Assembly: GCA_009927065.1 (NCBI GenBank)
Contig: RFNU01000221.1
Span: forward strand, 1 to 9,553
Length of the DNA: 9,553 nucleotides
Source: a bacterium
GTDB lineage: Bacteria; Pseudomonadota; Gammaproteobacteria; Berkiellales; Berkiellaceae
Reading direction: 5' to 3'
Shown here: piece by piece, positions 1 through 6,996 of the stretch
Position numbering within the stretch: position 1 is the stretch's first letter
How the letters are laid out: every line of letters starts with the position of its first letter
The notes under the pieces: generated by a model
What the model was told of the DNA's origin: nothing
The model's input: only the letters and a program-made list of their open reading frames with translations
Database searches by the model: none
Position numbers and translations under genes: made by a program

Positions 1-64
1 AAAACCATATCTATTATCGGGCTATTTGATAAACTAATTTCACTCCTATTTCTTAAGTTTCTTT

Positions 65-991
65 ATGTATGCTATACAAATAGATTGTTTAACAAAACGC
101 TATCCTCATAAAACAAAAAATGCTGTTGATCAGCTCTCATTTTCAGTTCATCAAGGGGAATTTTTCGGATTATTAGGCCCTAACGGAGCTGGTAAATCTA
201 CCACTCTTAATCTTATTAGTCAGCTTATTCATAAAGATAGTGGGCGGATTTTGATTCATGGGATTGATACTGATACAGATGCATTTCATACCAAAAGATC
301 ATTAGGTATCGTGCCTCAGGAATTTAATTTCCCTATTTTTGATAAAGTTGAAGATATTATTTTAAATCAAGGTGGATATTATGGTTTTACTCATCGTGAG
401 TTAAAAAATCATTGCCAGTATTTACTTGAACGTCTTGATTTATGGAAGCAGCGGCATGATCAAGCACGCACCCTGTCAGGAGGTATGAAGCGTCGTTTGA
501 TGGTTGCACGAGCCTTGATTCATCAGCCTCAGATTTTAATTCTGGATGAACCTACTGCTGGTGTTGATGTTGAGTTACGAAGAGGAATGTGGGAGTTTTT
601 AAAAGAGATCAATCAGCAAGGAATAACGATAATATTAACGAGTCATTACCTTGAAGAAGTGGAGTTGCTCTGTCAGCGTATAGGGATGATTGATGGTGGC
701 CGTTTAATTAAGCAGCATTCTGTGCGTGATTTTATTGAACTTGCAGAACAGCAGGTTTTTATCATTGAGCTTGCAGAGCCGTTCGACAATCATATCAACT
801 TAACTGATCTTAATGTTATATCCATCGACTCTCAAACACTCAGTTTTACTAAAAAGCAGGGACAAACATTAGAAAGTTTTTTTGTTGCTTTGTATGAGGC
901 AGGAGCAAAAATCTCGAGTGTTAAACCTGAAAACAATCGCTTAGAATCATTGTTTATAGCCATCACAAATAAAGGAGCAAAAAATGTCTAA
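65..991 (+). CDS. yadG: ABC-2 type exporter ATP-binding protein, YadG family
   Basis: Cytoplasmic ATPase that powers the permease encoded directly downstream; the substrate of YadGH-type exporters is not established. All nucleotide-binding motifs are present: Walker A GPNGAGKST at residues 38-46, Q-loop Gln85 in VPQEF, ABC signature LSGGM at 137-141, Walker B LILD ending at Asp161 with catalytic Glu162, D-loop around GVD 166-168, and H-loop His194 in LTSH. The 308-residue length and stretches such as NQGGYYG, LSGGMKRRLM and TAGVDVELRRGMW are close to E. coli YadG as I recall it, including the C-terminal tail that precedes the stop. The start at 65 places the first beta strand (IQIDCLTKRY) where the family has it, but no clear Shine-Dalgarno precedes this ATG; upstream sequence is cut by the window edge. 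The 3' end overlaps the permease start by 8 nt, indicating an operon. An O-antigen or capsule exporter ATPase is less likely given the YadG-like motifs. Confidence 0.95.
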   Translation: MYAIQIDCLTKRYPHKTKNAVDQLSFSVHQGEFFGLLGPNGAGKSTTLNLISQLIHKDSGRILIHGIDTDTDAFHTKRSLGIVPQEFNFPIFDKVEDIILNQGGYYGFTHRELKNHCQYLLERLDLWKQRHDQARTLSGGMKRRLMVARALIHQPQILILDEPTAGVDVELRRGMWEFLKEINQQGITIILTSHYLEEVELLCQRIGMIDGGRLIKQHSVRDFIELAEQQVFIIELAEPFDNHINLTDLNVISIDSQTLSFTKKQGQTLESFFVALYEAGAKISSVKPENNRLESLFIAITNKGAKNV

Positions 992-1751
992 ATCATATTT
1001 AGAGTGTCAATATGTTGCTTTAAAAACAATTTCTTATAAAGAAGTGAAAAGATTCTTAAGAATATGGATTCAGACATTATTACCCACACCCATTACAGTT
1101 CTTTTATATTTTTTAATTTTTGGTGCTTTATTGGGAGAGCGATTAGGAGAAGTGGGGGAATTCAGTTATATCCTGTTTATGACACCAGGGCTTATTATGT
1201 TAGGCATTATTAATAATGCTTTTTCTAATGTAGTCTCATCTTTTTTCATTAGTAAGTTTCAACGATCAATAGAAGAGATTTTAGTAGCACCTGTAGAGCC
1301 ACTTGTTATTCTTTTGGGATATGCGAGTGGGGGTGTTTTAAGAGGATTGCTTGTTGGAGCGCTTGTTTTAGTCATGAGTAAAATGATTTTGGGATTTGTG
1401 GTGAGTTCGTATGTCTTCAGCATCATGATTGCTGTTTTAACCGCTTATTTATTCTCGTTAGCAGGCCTTCTTAATGCTGTTTTTGCAACAAAATTTGATG
1501 ATATTGCTATAGTACCAACTTTTATTTTAACACCATTGATTTATCTTGGTGGCGTATTTTATGACGCATCTGCATTACCTACGCATTTTAAATGGATTGT
1601 GTCATTTAATCCGCTTTATTATATGATTAATGGATTTAGAGCAGCTCTTTTAGGGCATGGTGGTACATCAATGCAAAGCTGTTTGTCAATTTTAATTGTA
1701 TCTTGTGTTTTTCTTACCGGGCTAAACCTTTATTATTTGAGAAAGAAGTAA
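984..1751 (+). CDS. yadH: ABC-2 type transporter permease, YadH family
   Basis: Inner-membrane permease partner of the preceding ATPase, forming an ABC-2 exporter of unknown substrate. The 255-residue protein has about six hydrophobic segments (near residues 31-51, 61-83, 108-134, 142-167, 175-193 and 232-252). It carries the ABC-2 membrane-domain signature region around 204-224 (FNPLYYMINGFRAALLG), preceded by TPLIYLGGVFY at 183-193. Motifs such as KFQRSIEEILVAPV (91-104) and FDDIAIVPTFILTPL (171-185) match YadH closely. A strong Shine-Dalgarno, AAAGGAG at 971-977, lies 6 nt before the ATG and inside the end of the ATPase gene. The overlap of 8 nt (ATGTCTAA) implies translational coupling and 1:1 synthesis. 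No classical terminator follows; see the dyad at 1842-1887. Confidence 0.95.
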   Translation: MSKSYLECQYVALKTISYKEVKRFLRIWIQTLLPTPITVLLYFLIFGALLGERLGEVGEFSYILFMTPGLIMLGIINNAFSNVVSSFFISKFQRSIEEILVAPVEPLVILLGYASGGVLRGLLVGALVLVMSKMILGFVVSSYVFSIMIAVLTAYLFSLAGLLNAVFATKFDDIAIVPTFILTPLIYLGGVFYDASALPTHFKWIVSFNPLYYMINGFRAALLGHGGTSMQSCLSILIVSCVFLTGLNLYYLRKK

Positions 1752-1841
1752 TATTGCAGTCATTATTATGAATACAGATCGTGTTTAATATATTGATTAT
1801 AATGATAAATAAGTTGAATCAAAAAAATAGATTGAAGGCTC

Positions 1842-1887
1842 ATGCTTTTTTTCAAGAAAGAATTCTTTTTATGATAAAAAAATGCAT
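1842..1887. repeat. Nested AT-rich inverted repeat between yadH and the tRNA gene
   Basis: The outer arms are ATGC plus seven T (1842-1852) and seven A plus TGCAT (1876-1887). They pair over 11 bp with T1883 bulged. Inside them sits a perfect 12-bp palindrome, AAAGAATTCTTT, at 1857-1868. It lies 90 nt after the yadH stop, so it could mark the 3' end of the ABC operon transcript. It is not a standard intrinsic terminator, because the stem is AU-rich and no U-run follows it on either strand. An AT-rich operator or DNA-bending element upstream of the tRNA promoter is the alternative. Confidence 0.45.
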
Positions 1888-1905
1888 ATTTGAGATCAGA
1901 TTAAG

Positions 1906-1934
1906 TTGACTCGCCTTTGAAAATATGTGATTAT
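1906..1934 (+). promoter_or_regulatory. Sigma70-type promoter of the tRNA-Asn/tesA unit
   Basis: A -35 box TTGACT (1906-1911, five of six consensus bases) is followed by a 17-nt spacer and a -10 box GATTAT (1929-1934, four of six). A TG one base upstream of the -10 (1926-1927) gives an extended -10 element. Transcription would start near 1941, about 8 nt before the mature tRNA 5' end, which is a typical short tRNA leader. It is the only good promoter seen upstream of tesA, so it probably drives both. Confidence 0.65.
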
Positions 1935-1948
1935 ACCACTCAAGTAGT

Positions 1949-2024
1949 TCCCGTTTAGTTCAGTCGGTAGAACAGCGGACTGTTAATCCGTGGGTCGCAG
2001 GTTCGAGCCCTGCAACGGGAGCCA
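1949..2024 (+). tRNA. tRNA-Asn (anticodon GUU)
   Basis: A full cloverleaf can be folded by eye: acceptor stem TCCCGTT (1949-1955) with AACGGGA (2014-2020), D-stem GTTC/GAAC with loop AGTCGGTA, anticodon stem GCGGA/TCCGT with loop CTGTTAA carrying GTT at 1982-1984, a five-base variable loop, T-stem GCAGG/CCTGC with loop TTCGAGC, discriminator G2021, and encoded CCA at 2022-2024. The sequence is very close to gammaproteobacterial tRNA-Asn. The gene is isolated rather than in a tRNA cluster, and the tesA start codon lies only 3 nt beyond the CCA. No integrase or duplicated 3' end is nearby, so there is no sign that it has served as an attachment site. Confidence 0.98.
2018..2021 (+). promoter_or_regulatory. 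Putative tesA ribosome binding site inside the tRNA acceptor stem
   Basis: The only Shine-Dalgarno-like tetramer at a suitable distance from the tesA ATG (2028) is GGAG at 2018-2021, giving a 6-nt spacer. Its bases are the 3' strand of the tRNA-Asn acceptor stem plus the discriminator base. In a folded tRNA they would be base-paired, and normal 3' maturation would cut between this site and the ATG. Confidence 0.5.
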
Positions 2025-2027
2025 AAT

Positions 2028-2612
2028 ATGCTAAAAAACATCAATTCATTTCTCATACTACTTTTTATTATTCCTTATCTGAATTCTCAACAACTCGTTA
2101 TTCTTGGCGACTCTCTCTCCGATGGTTTTGGTTTAACTGAATCTTCTCCTTGGCCTTATTATTTAAAAGAGTGCGATTGCCAAACTATTAACCTTTCTAA
2201 TGCTGGTTCAACCTTACAGGAAGGATATCAACGTTTGCAAAATTATATAGCAGAACATCCCGATCATCCCCACACTTTACTGATAGCTTTAGGCTCAAAT
2301 GATGGACTGCGCGCTTACCCCTTTTCTAAAATAGAAAAAGATTTAAGTGGGTTGGTTGATTTTGCAATAAATAATAACTTTCAACCGATTTTGGTAGAAT
2401 GGAGTCTGCCTCCAAATTATGGAGCTTACGCAGATAAATTCAAAGATATTTTTCATAGGGTGGCGGCGACTAAAAAAATAAGGCTTTTACCATTTCCTTT
2501 TGAGCCATTTGCAACAGACTTTAATTATTTTCAACAAGATGGTTATCATCCTAATGACAAAGCACAGCCCCTTATTGCCCAGCAAGTATGCTTATTTTTG
2601 AACAATAACTAA
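2028..2612 (+). CDS. tesA: Secreted TesA-type SGNH/GDSL esterase (acyl-CoA thioesterase I / lysophospholipase L1 family)
   Basis: Predicted periplasmic hydrolase of thioester or ester bonds, such as acyl-CoA, lysophospholipid or aryl esters. The 194-residue protein begins with a short signal peptide (hydrophobic residues about 8-18, probable cleavage near residue 20). The SGNH blocks follow: GDSLSDG at 27-33 with nucleophile Ser29, Gly60 in the NLSNAGS block (55-61), GSNDGLR at 89-95 with Asn91, and DGYHPN at 171-176 with Asp171 and His174. NDGLR, LPPNYG (127-132), LLPF and DGYHPN with a following AQP match E. coli TesA. The ATG at 2028 is forced: no other start codon exists before the GDSL block, and the upstream frame runs into a stop inside the tRNA (TAG at 1968-1970). 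It is placed 3 nt after tRNA-Asn and probably shares its promoter. It converges with the efflux operon at the hairpin 2641-2664. Arylesterase or lysophospholipase activity could dominate in vivo. Confidence 0.92.
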   Translation: MLKNINSFLILLFIIPYLNSQQLVILGDSLSDGFGLTESSPWPYYLKECDCQTINLSNAGSTLQEGYQRLQNYIAEHPDHPHTLLIALGSNDGLRAYPFSKIEKDLSGLVDFAINNNFQPILVEWSLPPNYGAYADKFKDIFHRVAATKKIRLLPFPFEPFATDFNYFQQDGYHPNDKAQPLIAQQVCLFLNNN

Positions 2613-2621
2613 GCTTGAGAC

Positions 2622-2664
2622 TTAAACAAAAGAAGGGTAAGCAACAGCAAGCATTTGCTGTTGC
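2622..2664 (-). terminator. Hairpin terminator of the RND efflux operon (minus strand)
   Basis: A perfect 10-bp stem, GCAACAGCAA (2641-2650) with TTGCTGTTGC (2655-2664), closes a 4-nt loop. Read on the minus strand, it lies 12 nt after the stop of the small peptide gene and is followed by a moderately T-rich tail (2640 down to 2622, containing CTTCTTTTGTTT). On the plus strand there is no T-run after the stem, so as an intrinsic terminator it points to the minus-strand operon, though the hairpin may also stabilise the 3' end of the tesA mRNA. Confidence 0.6.
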
Positions 2665-2676
2665 TCAATTGCAAGC

Positions 2677-2838
2677 CTAGGGGGTGGGTTGTTCACTCTC
2701 TGGTGTAATCTCTGCCGGGGGGGCGGGTTGTTCTATTGGAGCAGGCAGTTGCTCGTTCTTGCGTTTATTGCAGTTACATTCAGCCCAGCTCAATGTTGAG
2801 CATACAGTCAGCGCCAATAAGAATAAGTATTTTGACAT
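2677..2838 (-). CDS. Small secreted Cys/Pro-rich peptide (53 aa) coupled to the RND pump
   Basis: This short gene encodes 53 residues starting MSKYLFLLALTVCSTLSWA. A signal peptide with hydrophobic core 4-12 and a SPase I-like site S-W-A at 17-19 would release a 34-residue peptide beginning ECNCNKRKNEQ. The mature part has a CNC motif (Cys21, Cys23), a short basic stretch (KRK, 25-27) and an acidic, proline-rich tail with three imperfect repeats: EQLPAP (29-34), EQPAPP (36-41) and EQPTP (49-53). Translation signals are unusually good: AAAAGGAG (minus strand, 2853-2846) lies 7 nt before the ATG, and the ATG starts one base after the RND permease stop (TAAGATG). I recognise no family. It could be a periplasmic accessory of the pump or an unrelated secreted peptide; LTVC at 10-13 is a poor lipobox, so lipidation is less likely. 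Confidence 0.75.
   Translation of the reverse strand: MSKYLFLLALTVCSTLSWAECNCNKRKNEQLPAPIEQPAPPAEITPESEQPTP
2680..2733. repeat. Direct repeat and G7 tract inside the small peptide gene
   Basis: A 15-nt unit (2680-2694) recurs at 2719-2733 with a single mismatch (T2685 versus C2724). The copies are offset by 39 nt, exactly 13 codons, and on the minus strand they encode the EQPAP and EQPTP parts of the proline-rich tail. The second copy includes an uninterrupted run of seven G (2717-2723), conspicuous in this AT-rich DNA. The phase-preserving spacing points to an internal duplication in the tail. Confidence 0.7.
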
Positions 2839-2839
2839 C

Positions 2840-5800
2840 TTAAAACTCCTTTTCAATCAGAACTATTTTATCAGTTGATATCATACTATAAATAATTGGA
2901 ATGATGAATAATGTAAAGAATGTCCCTAGCCCTAAGCCCGTTGAGATCACAAAACCAAGATGATAGCGACTGACAGCACCGGGCCCTTGCGCGAACAAGA
3001 GGGGTAAGACGCCGACAATCATGGCTGCTGTTGTCATCATAATTGGTCTAAAACGTTGTATAGCGGCTTTAAAAGCTGCCTCTTGAAGAGATAAACCTTG
3101 AGATTTATATTCATTGGCGACTTCAACAATTAAGATTCCGTGTTTAGTAATTAAACCCATCAATGTGAGCAAACCAAGCTGCGTATAAATATTGAGCGTA
3201 ACACTGTATGATCTGAGTGATGGAAAGAATCCGATAAAAGAAGATGCATTCATGCAGGCCAAGGCTCCAGAGATCGCTAAAGGCACAGAAATCATAATGA
3301 TCAAGGGATCAGAAAAGCTATGAAAAAGCGCACAAAGTACGAGATAAATAATAATGATAGTAAAGAAGCTAGTTTTTACTAATTGATTTCCTTCTTGTAA
3401 ATAAGAGCGTGTTGGCCCTGAATAATCTGTAAAGAATCCTTCTTGATTCAAAGTAGGCTTGATTTTTTCTATCACAGAAATTGCATCTCCGATAGTAAAA
3501 AGAGGGAACAGCATCCCTTCAATTGTCACTGCATTCATTTGATTAAATTGATAACGCATATTCGGTTCAATCGTCAAGTGAGTTTGAGTCATTTCGTTTA
3601 AACTGACAGGATATTGAGTTTGAGCAGCTATCGGCATCTTATACAATATCTCTGACAAAGAGCGGTTATAGGCTTGAGTAATAACATTCAGCTCTTGATT
3701 GCCATAAGTAAATTTAGAGGAAGGTCCTTCTGAAAGTGAGGACATAATACTTGAGGCAAAATTGAATGTGTTAAGTTTATTGAGTTGTAATCGATTTGTC
3801 TCGAATGATAGGTTCAATACAGGTTTATTCATTTTAAGATTTGTCGTCAGGAAGGCAAAATATCCAGTATTACGTAATTGTGCTGTAATACTATTAGCTT
3901 TTTGATAAAGTGTATTGAAATCAAATGGACCAAAAAGAACAAATTGAAATGGCAAACCATCTGGGCCAGGCAATGCATTAGGTGTAAAAGAGAAGACTTC
4001 TAACCCAATAACTTTACCGAATTCTCGTCTAAAATCACTTTCTAAAGAATCAATAGAATTTGAACGTTTATTCCATGATTTAGCAATGAAACCACCAAAA
4101 CCAGTATTCACCTCTCCCGCTCCATTAATTAAAAAATAATCCTGCATTTCATCAAACTTTTTAATCTGTTGACGCAAATCTAAAGAGCGATCTATTGTGT
4201 ATTCAAGTGATGCGGATTGAGGTCCAGAGTAACTGATCAGAGCAAATCCTTGATCTTCTTTAGGGGCAAGTTCTTGTGATAGAGCCTTGCCTAATAAAAA
4301 CACTAAAGCAAGAGTGGTGATAATAAAAGCGATAATAGATTTTTTATAGAGAAAAAAACTGCCTAATCTGTTTTCATAGGCTGTTGTTAATGTTTTGATC
4401 CATTGTGGCTCTTTATGCACATCGGCTTCTTTTAGTAATAACGCACACATAAGCGGAGAGAGAGTTAAAGCAATGACTCCAGAAATCAAAACACAAGAAG
4501 AAAGAGTAAACGCAAATTCTTTAAAAAGCCCCCCGGTTAAACCTTCTAGAAAAGCGATGGGTAAATAAGCGATCGCTAAAATCAACGTCATCACAATGAC
4601 TGGCTGGGCAATTTCAGCGATTCCTTCTTGCGCTGCACGTAAAGGGCTCAGCCCTTTTTCTAGATATTTAAAGCAATTTTCAACAACGATAATAGCATCA
4701 TCAACAACAAGCCCAATAGCTAAGATCATCGCTAAGAGTGTTAAAAGATTAATACTAAAACCTAGTAAAGACATTAACGATCCAACACCAATTAACGATA
4801 GAGGAATAGTGACTAATGGAATCAAGACCGCATGTAACGACCCCAAGAAACCATACATCACAATAATAACAATCGCTGATGCTTCAAAAATTGTTTTAAA
4901 AACCTCTAGAATAGATTCATTAATAAAATCAGTTGCGTCATAAATAATTTTTTGTTGGAGTTGAGAGGGAAGCGTTTTTTCTAACTGCTCTAATCGATGA
5001 CGAACATCGTCAATCACAGAAAGAGCATTCGCCGTTGGGAGTGTATCGATAGATAGAAACACGCCATCTTTATCATTAAAAGTCACAATAGAATCATAAT
5101 TTTCAGCACCTAGTTCTATTGTGGCAATGTCACCAAGAGTGATGATTTGCTGATTAATCGTATGAATCGCAATTTTTCTAAAATCTTCTACATCAGTGCC
5201 ACGGGTATTGAGAAAGAGCATCTGTTGAACGTTGCCTTCTTTGATTGTTCCTGCAGGTATCGAGAAATTTTGATTTCCAAGAGCATCATTAATCATCTTG
5301 AAGTTGATTTGATACTGTTGCATTTTATCAAAATCAACCCAAAGCCTCATTGCAGGAGGGCATGCACCTAAAATATTAATACTTCCTACACCGCTTACAG
5401 TAAGCAGTTGAGGTCGAATAACAGTATCAAGGTAATTATAGATTTCGCTGGGTTGAATGGTTCCTTGACTTTGAGTGCAGTAAGCGACGTACATTAAGGC
5501 AATACTACGCCCTGTTCCTTTAACAATAACAGGATCGTCCATATCCGCAGGCAAGTATCTTTTAGCTGATTGTACTTTGGCTAACATATCAGTAAAAGCC
5601 TTATCGGGATCATACCCTATTTTCAGGTGAGCCTCAATTTGAGTAAGGCCATCTTTTGTTGTTGCGATCAGATGATCGATCCCATCAGCTTGAGCTATTA
5701 ATCGCTGCAAAGGAGTTGTCACCGATGATTGCATCGTATAAGCAGAGGCACCCGGATAGCCTGCATTGATATTAATAACGCCAACTTGAATATCAGGAAA

Positions 5801-5917
5801 TCGGCGGACTTGCATATTGAAATAAGATCGTGCGCCCATTAACAAAATTAATATTGATAAGACAAAGGCCCAAACAGGATAACGAATAAAAACGTGAGAC
5901 CAATGGACTTTATTCAT
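2840..5917 (-). CDS. RND efflux transporter permease (AcrB/HAE-1-like)
   Basis: Inner-membrane proton/substrate antiporter of a tripartite efflux pump. The length of 1025 residues is normal for HAE-1 RND pumps. The fold shows as TM1 at about 13-29, a large periplasmic loop to about 340, TM2-TM6 at roughly 342-496, TM7 at about 527-545, a second periplasmic loop to about 850, and TM8-TM12 at about 852-1012. Proton-relay residues are intact: Asp406-Asp407 in GLVVDDAIIVVEN (TM4), Lys925 in LITKHG (TM10) and Arg957 in RFRPIMMT (TM11), corresponding to AcrB D407/D408, K940 and R971. The start overlaps the adaptor gene by 8 nt (ATGAATAA), with AAGGTGG (minus, 5930-5924) 6 nt before the ATG. The last codons contain the ribosome binding site of the small peptide gene. 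The substrate cannot be read from sequence; multidrug, fatty-acid or detergent-like export are all possible. A heavy-metal (CusA) type is unlikely from the HAE-1-like TM4 motif. Confidence 0.95.
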   Translation of the reverse strand: MNKVHWSHVFIRYPVWAFVLSILILLMGARSYFNMQVRRFPDIQVGVININAGYPGASAYTMQSSVTTPLQRLIAQADGIDHLIATTKDGLTQIEAHLKIGYDPDKAFTDMLAKVQSAKRYLPADMDDPVIVKGTGRSIALMYVAYCTQSQGTIQPSEIYNYLDTVIRPQLLTVSGVGSINILGACPPAMRLWVDFDKMQQYQINFKMINDALGNQNFSIPAGTIKEGNVQQMLFLNTRGTDVEDFRKIAIHTINQQIITLGDIATIELGAENYDSIVTFNDKDGVFLSIDTLPTANALSVIDDVRHRLEQLEKTLPSQLQQKIIYDATDFINESILEVFKTIFEASAIVIIVMYGFLGSLHAVLIPLVTIPLSLIGVGSLMSLLGFSINLLTLLAMILAIGLVVDDAIIVVENCFKYLEKGLSPLRAAQEGIAEIAQPVIVMTLILAIAYLPIAFLEGLTGGLFKEFAFTLSSCVLISGVIALTLSPLMCALLLKEADVHKEPQWIKTLTTAYENRLGSFFLYKKSIIAFIITTLALVFLLGKALSQELAPKEDQGFALISYSGPQSASLEYTIDRSLDLRQQIKKFDEMQDYFLINGAGEVNTGFGGFIAKSWNKRSNSIDSLESDFRREFGKVIGLEVFSFTPNALPGPDGLPFQFVLFGPFDFNTLYQKANSITAQLRNTGYFAFLTTNLKMNKPVLNLSFETNRLQLNKLNTFNFASSIMSSLSEGPSSKFTYGNQELNVITQAYNRSLSEILYKMPIAAQTQYPVSLNEMTQTHLTIEPNMRYQFNQMNAVTIEGMLFPLFTIGDAISVIEKIKPTLNQEGFFTDYSGPTRSYLQEGNQLVKTSFFTIIIIYLVLCALFHSFSDPLIIMISVPLAISGALACMNASSFIGFFPSLRSYSVTLNIYTQLGLLTLMGLITKHGILIVEVANEYKSQGLSLQEAAFKAAIQRFRPIMMTTAAMIVGVLPLLFAQGPGAVSRYHLGFVISTGLGLGTFFTLFIIPIIYSMISTDKIVLIEKEF

Positions 5918-6980
5918 GGATAACCACCTTACTACCAGATGTTAAATTTGTCTGTCCTAGTGCAACTAAGGTCATATTTGTTTTTAAACCAGCACCTTTA
6001 ATAGCAATCATCTTATCGTTAGCACGATATGTAGAGACTTCTATGGGATAAGCTGTTCCTGTAGATGAAGTTGGTGTATCGCGTTTAACCTCCCATACAA
6101 CACTACCTAATGTCGTATAATTAAGAGTTGATTGAGGAATAACATAATGCTGTGTTTTGTCATCAAACAAAATAGAAACATTTGCGTATTGGCCAGGAGT
6201 GATTATATCTATTTGAGGGAGAGAGGCTTTAATCAGAAAATGTCGAGATTGAGGTGAAACGCCTTGACCTCTACTAGAAATAATCCCCTCATAAGACTGA
6301 TCATTGAGCATAACGTTGACAGCATGATTATCTTTAATCTGATTGATGTATTCTTGCGGAAGCGAGAACTCAATATCATGGGGTTGTAACGTATATAATT
6401 GAATAAGTGGCTGGCCTATTTGAATATAATCGCCAAGATTTAAATCAAAATAGTCAACGATCGCATCAAAAGGTGCTCTGATCATATGATGATCCACTTG
6501 AATACTGGCTTGTTCAAGATCGGCTTTAGCTTGATTAAAGGTAGCGACGGTAGTGTTATAAACAGACGAGGAAATAGTTTCTTCGTTGAAAAGTTGTTGA
6601 TCTCGAGCTAGGTTGAGCTCAGCAAGTTGATAGCTTGCATAAGCTTTTTGTTCTGCTGCTTCATACAACGCTGAGTTCAGCTTGATAAGAATTTGATCTT
6701 TTTTTACAAACTGTCCTGGATTGACATAAATCTCTTGGACATGCCCAGCCACTAAACAGCTAACACGAACATTTTGTTTGGCTTTAATTGTACCTGGCTG
6801 TTGAAGAATGAGGGGCCAGCGTTTATGTTCAAGAGTGATGATTTTAACAGAAGCAGCTTCAGGGCGGATGTTTTTTAAGATAGAGCTGACTGTAATATTT
6901 TTAAAAACAATAAATCCTATGATGAGAGTAAAAAATAATGTCATCATCAACATAAATTTTTTCGGAAAGTTTGTATTCAT
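5910..6980 (-). CDS. Periplasmic adaptor (membrane fusion protein) of the RND pump
   Basis: First gene of the efflux operon; it bridges the RND permease to an outer-membrane channel. The 356 residues comprise an N-terminal uncleaved-type hydrophobic anchor (about 9-27) after KK at 7-8, with no lipobox cysteine. Then come the first lipoyl half-motif (AGHVQEIYVNPGQFVKKDQ, 78-96), a short alpha-helical hairpin (about 102-163), the second lipoyl half (IRAPFDAIVDYFDLNLGD, 167-184), a beta-barrel region (about 200-275) and a membrane-proximal domain to the end. A signal anchor instead of an N-terminal lipid is seen in part of the family. The ribosome binding site is weak (GAGAT about 8 nt upstream), and later ATGs at codons 10, 12 and 13 would truncate the anchor, so the start at 6980 is preferred. 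The stop overlaps the permease ATG. No outer-membrane channel gene is adjacent, so a TolC encoded elsewhere is probably used. Confidence 0.93.
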   Translation of the reverse strand: MNTNFPKKFMLMMTLFFTLIIGFIVFKNITVSSILKNIRPEAASVKIITLEHKRWPLILQQPGTIKAKQNVRVSCLVAGHVQEIYVNPGQFVKKDQILIKLNSALYEAAEQKAYASYQLAELNLARDQQLFNEETISSSVYNTTVATFNQAKADLEQASIQVDHHMIRAPFDAIVDYFDLNLGDYIQIGQPLIQLYTLQPHDIEFSLPQEYINQIKDNHAVNVMLNDQSYEGIISSRGQGVSPQSRHFLIKASLPQIDIITPGQYANVSILFDDKTQHYVIPQSTLNYTTLGSVVWEVKRDTPTSSTGTAYPIEVSTYRANDKMIAIKGAGLKTNMTLVALGQTNLTSGSKVVIHE

Positions 6981-6996
6981 ATAGATATCTCATTAA

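Noticed and set aside
1..64. Promoter for yadG in the first 64 bases
   Set aside because: TATTAT and GATAAA hexamers exist, but no matching -35 lies within the window, so no promoter can be supported.
1949..2024. tRNA-Asn as an integration site for a mobile element
   Set aside because: No integrase, no duplicated tRNA 3' end and no shift in gene type or composition downstream; the following genes look like ordinary chromosomal functions.
2641..2664. Hairpin as an intrinsic terminator for tesA on the plus strand
   Set aside because: The stem is perfect, but it is followed by TCAATTGCAAGCC, with no T-run; the T-rich side faces the minus-strand operon.
2677..2838. Small peptide as a lipoprotein through LTVC at residues 10-13
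   Set aside because: The cysteine would sit inside the hydrophobic core with Val at -1, unlike a normal lipobox; the S-W-A site at 17-19 fits signal peptidase I better.
2684..2878. Plus-strand open frame of 64 codons, starting MGCSLSGVIS
   Set aside because: It is antisense to the better-supported 53-residue secreted peptide and runs into the 3' end of the RND gene; Gly/Ser/Cys-rich shadow composition from the G-runs, and no ribosome binding site.
4596..4943. Plus-strand open frame of 115 codons inside the RND gene
   Set aside because: Antisense shadow of the highly conserved TM2-TM5 region of the permease; no signals of its own. The same applies to 5147-5371.
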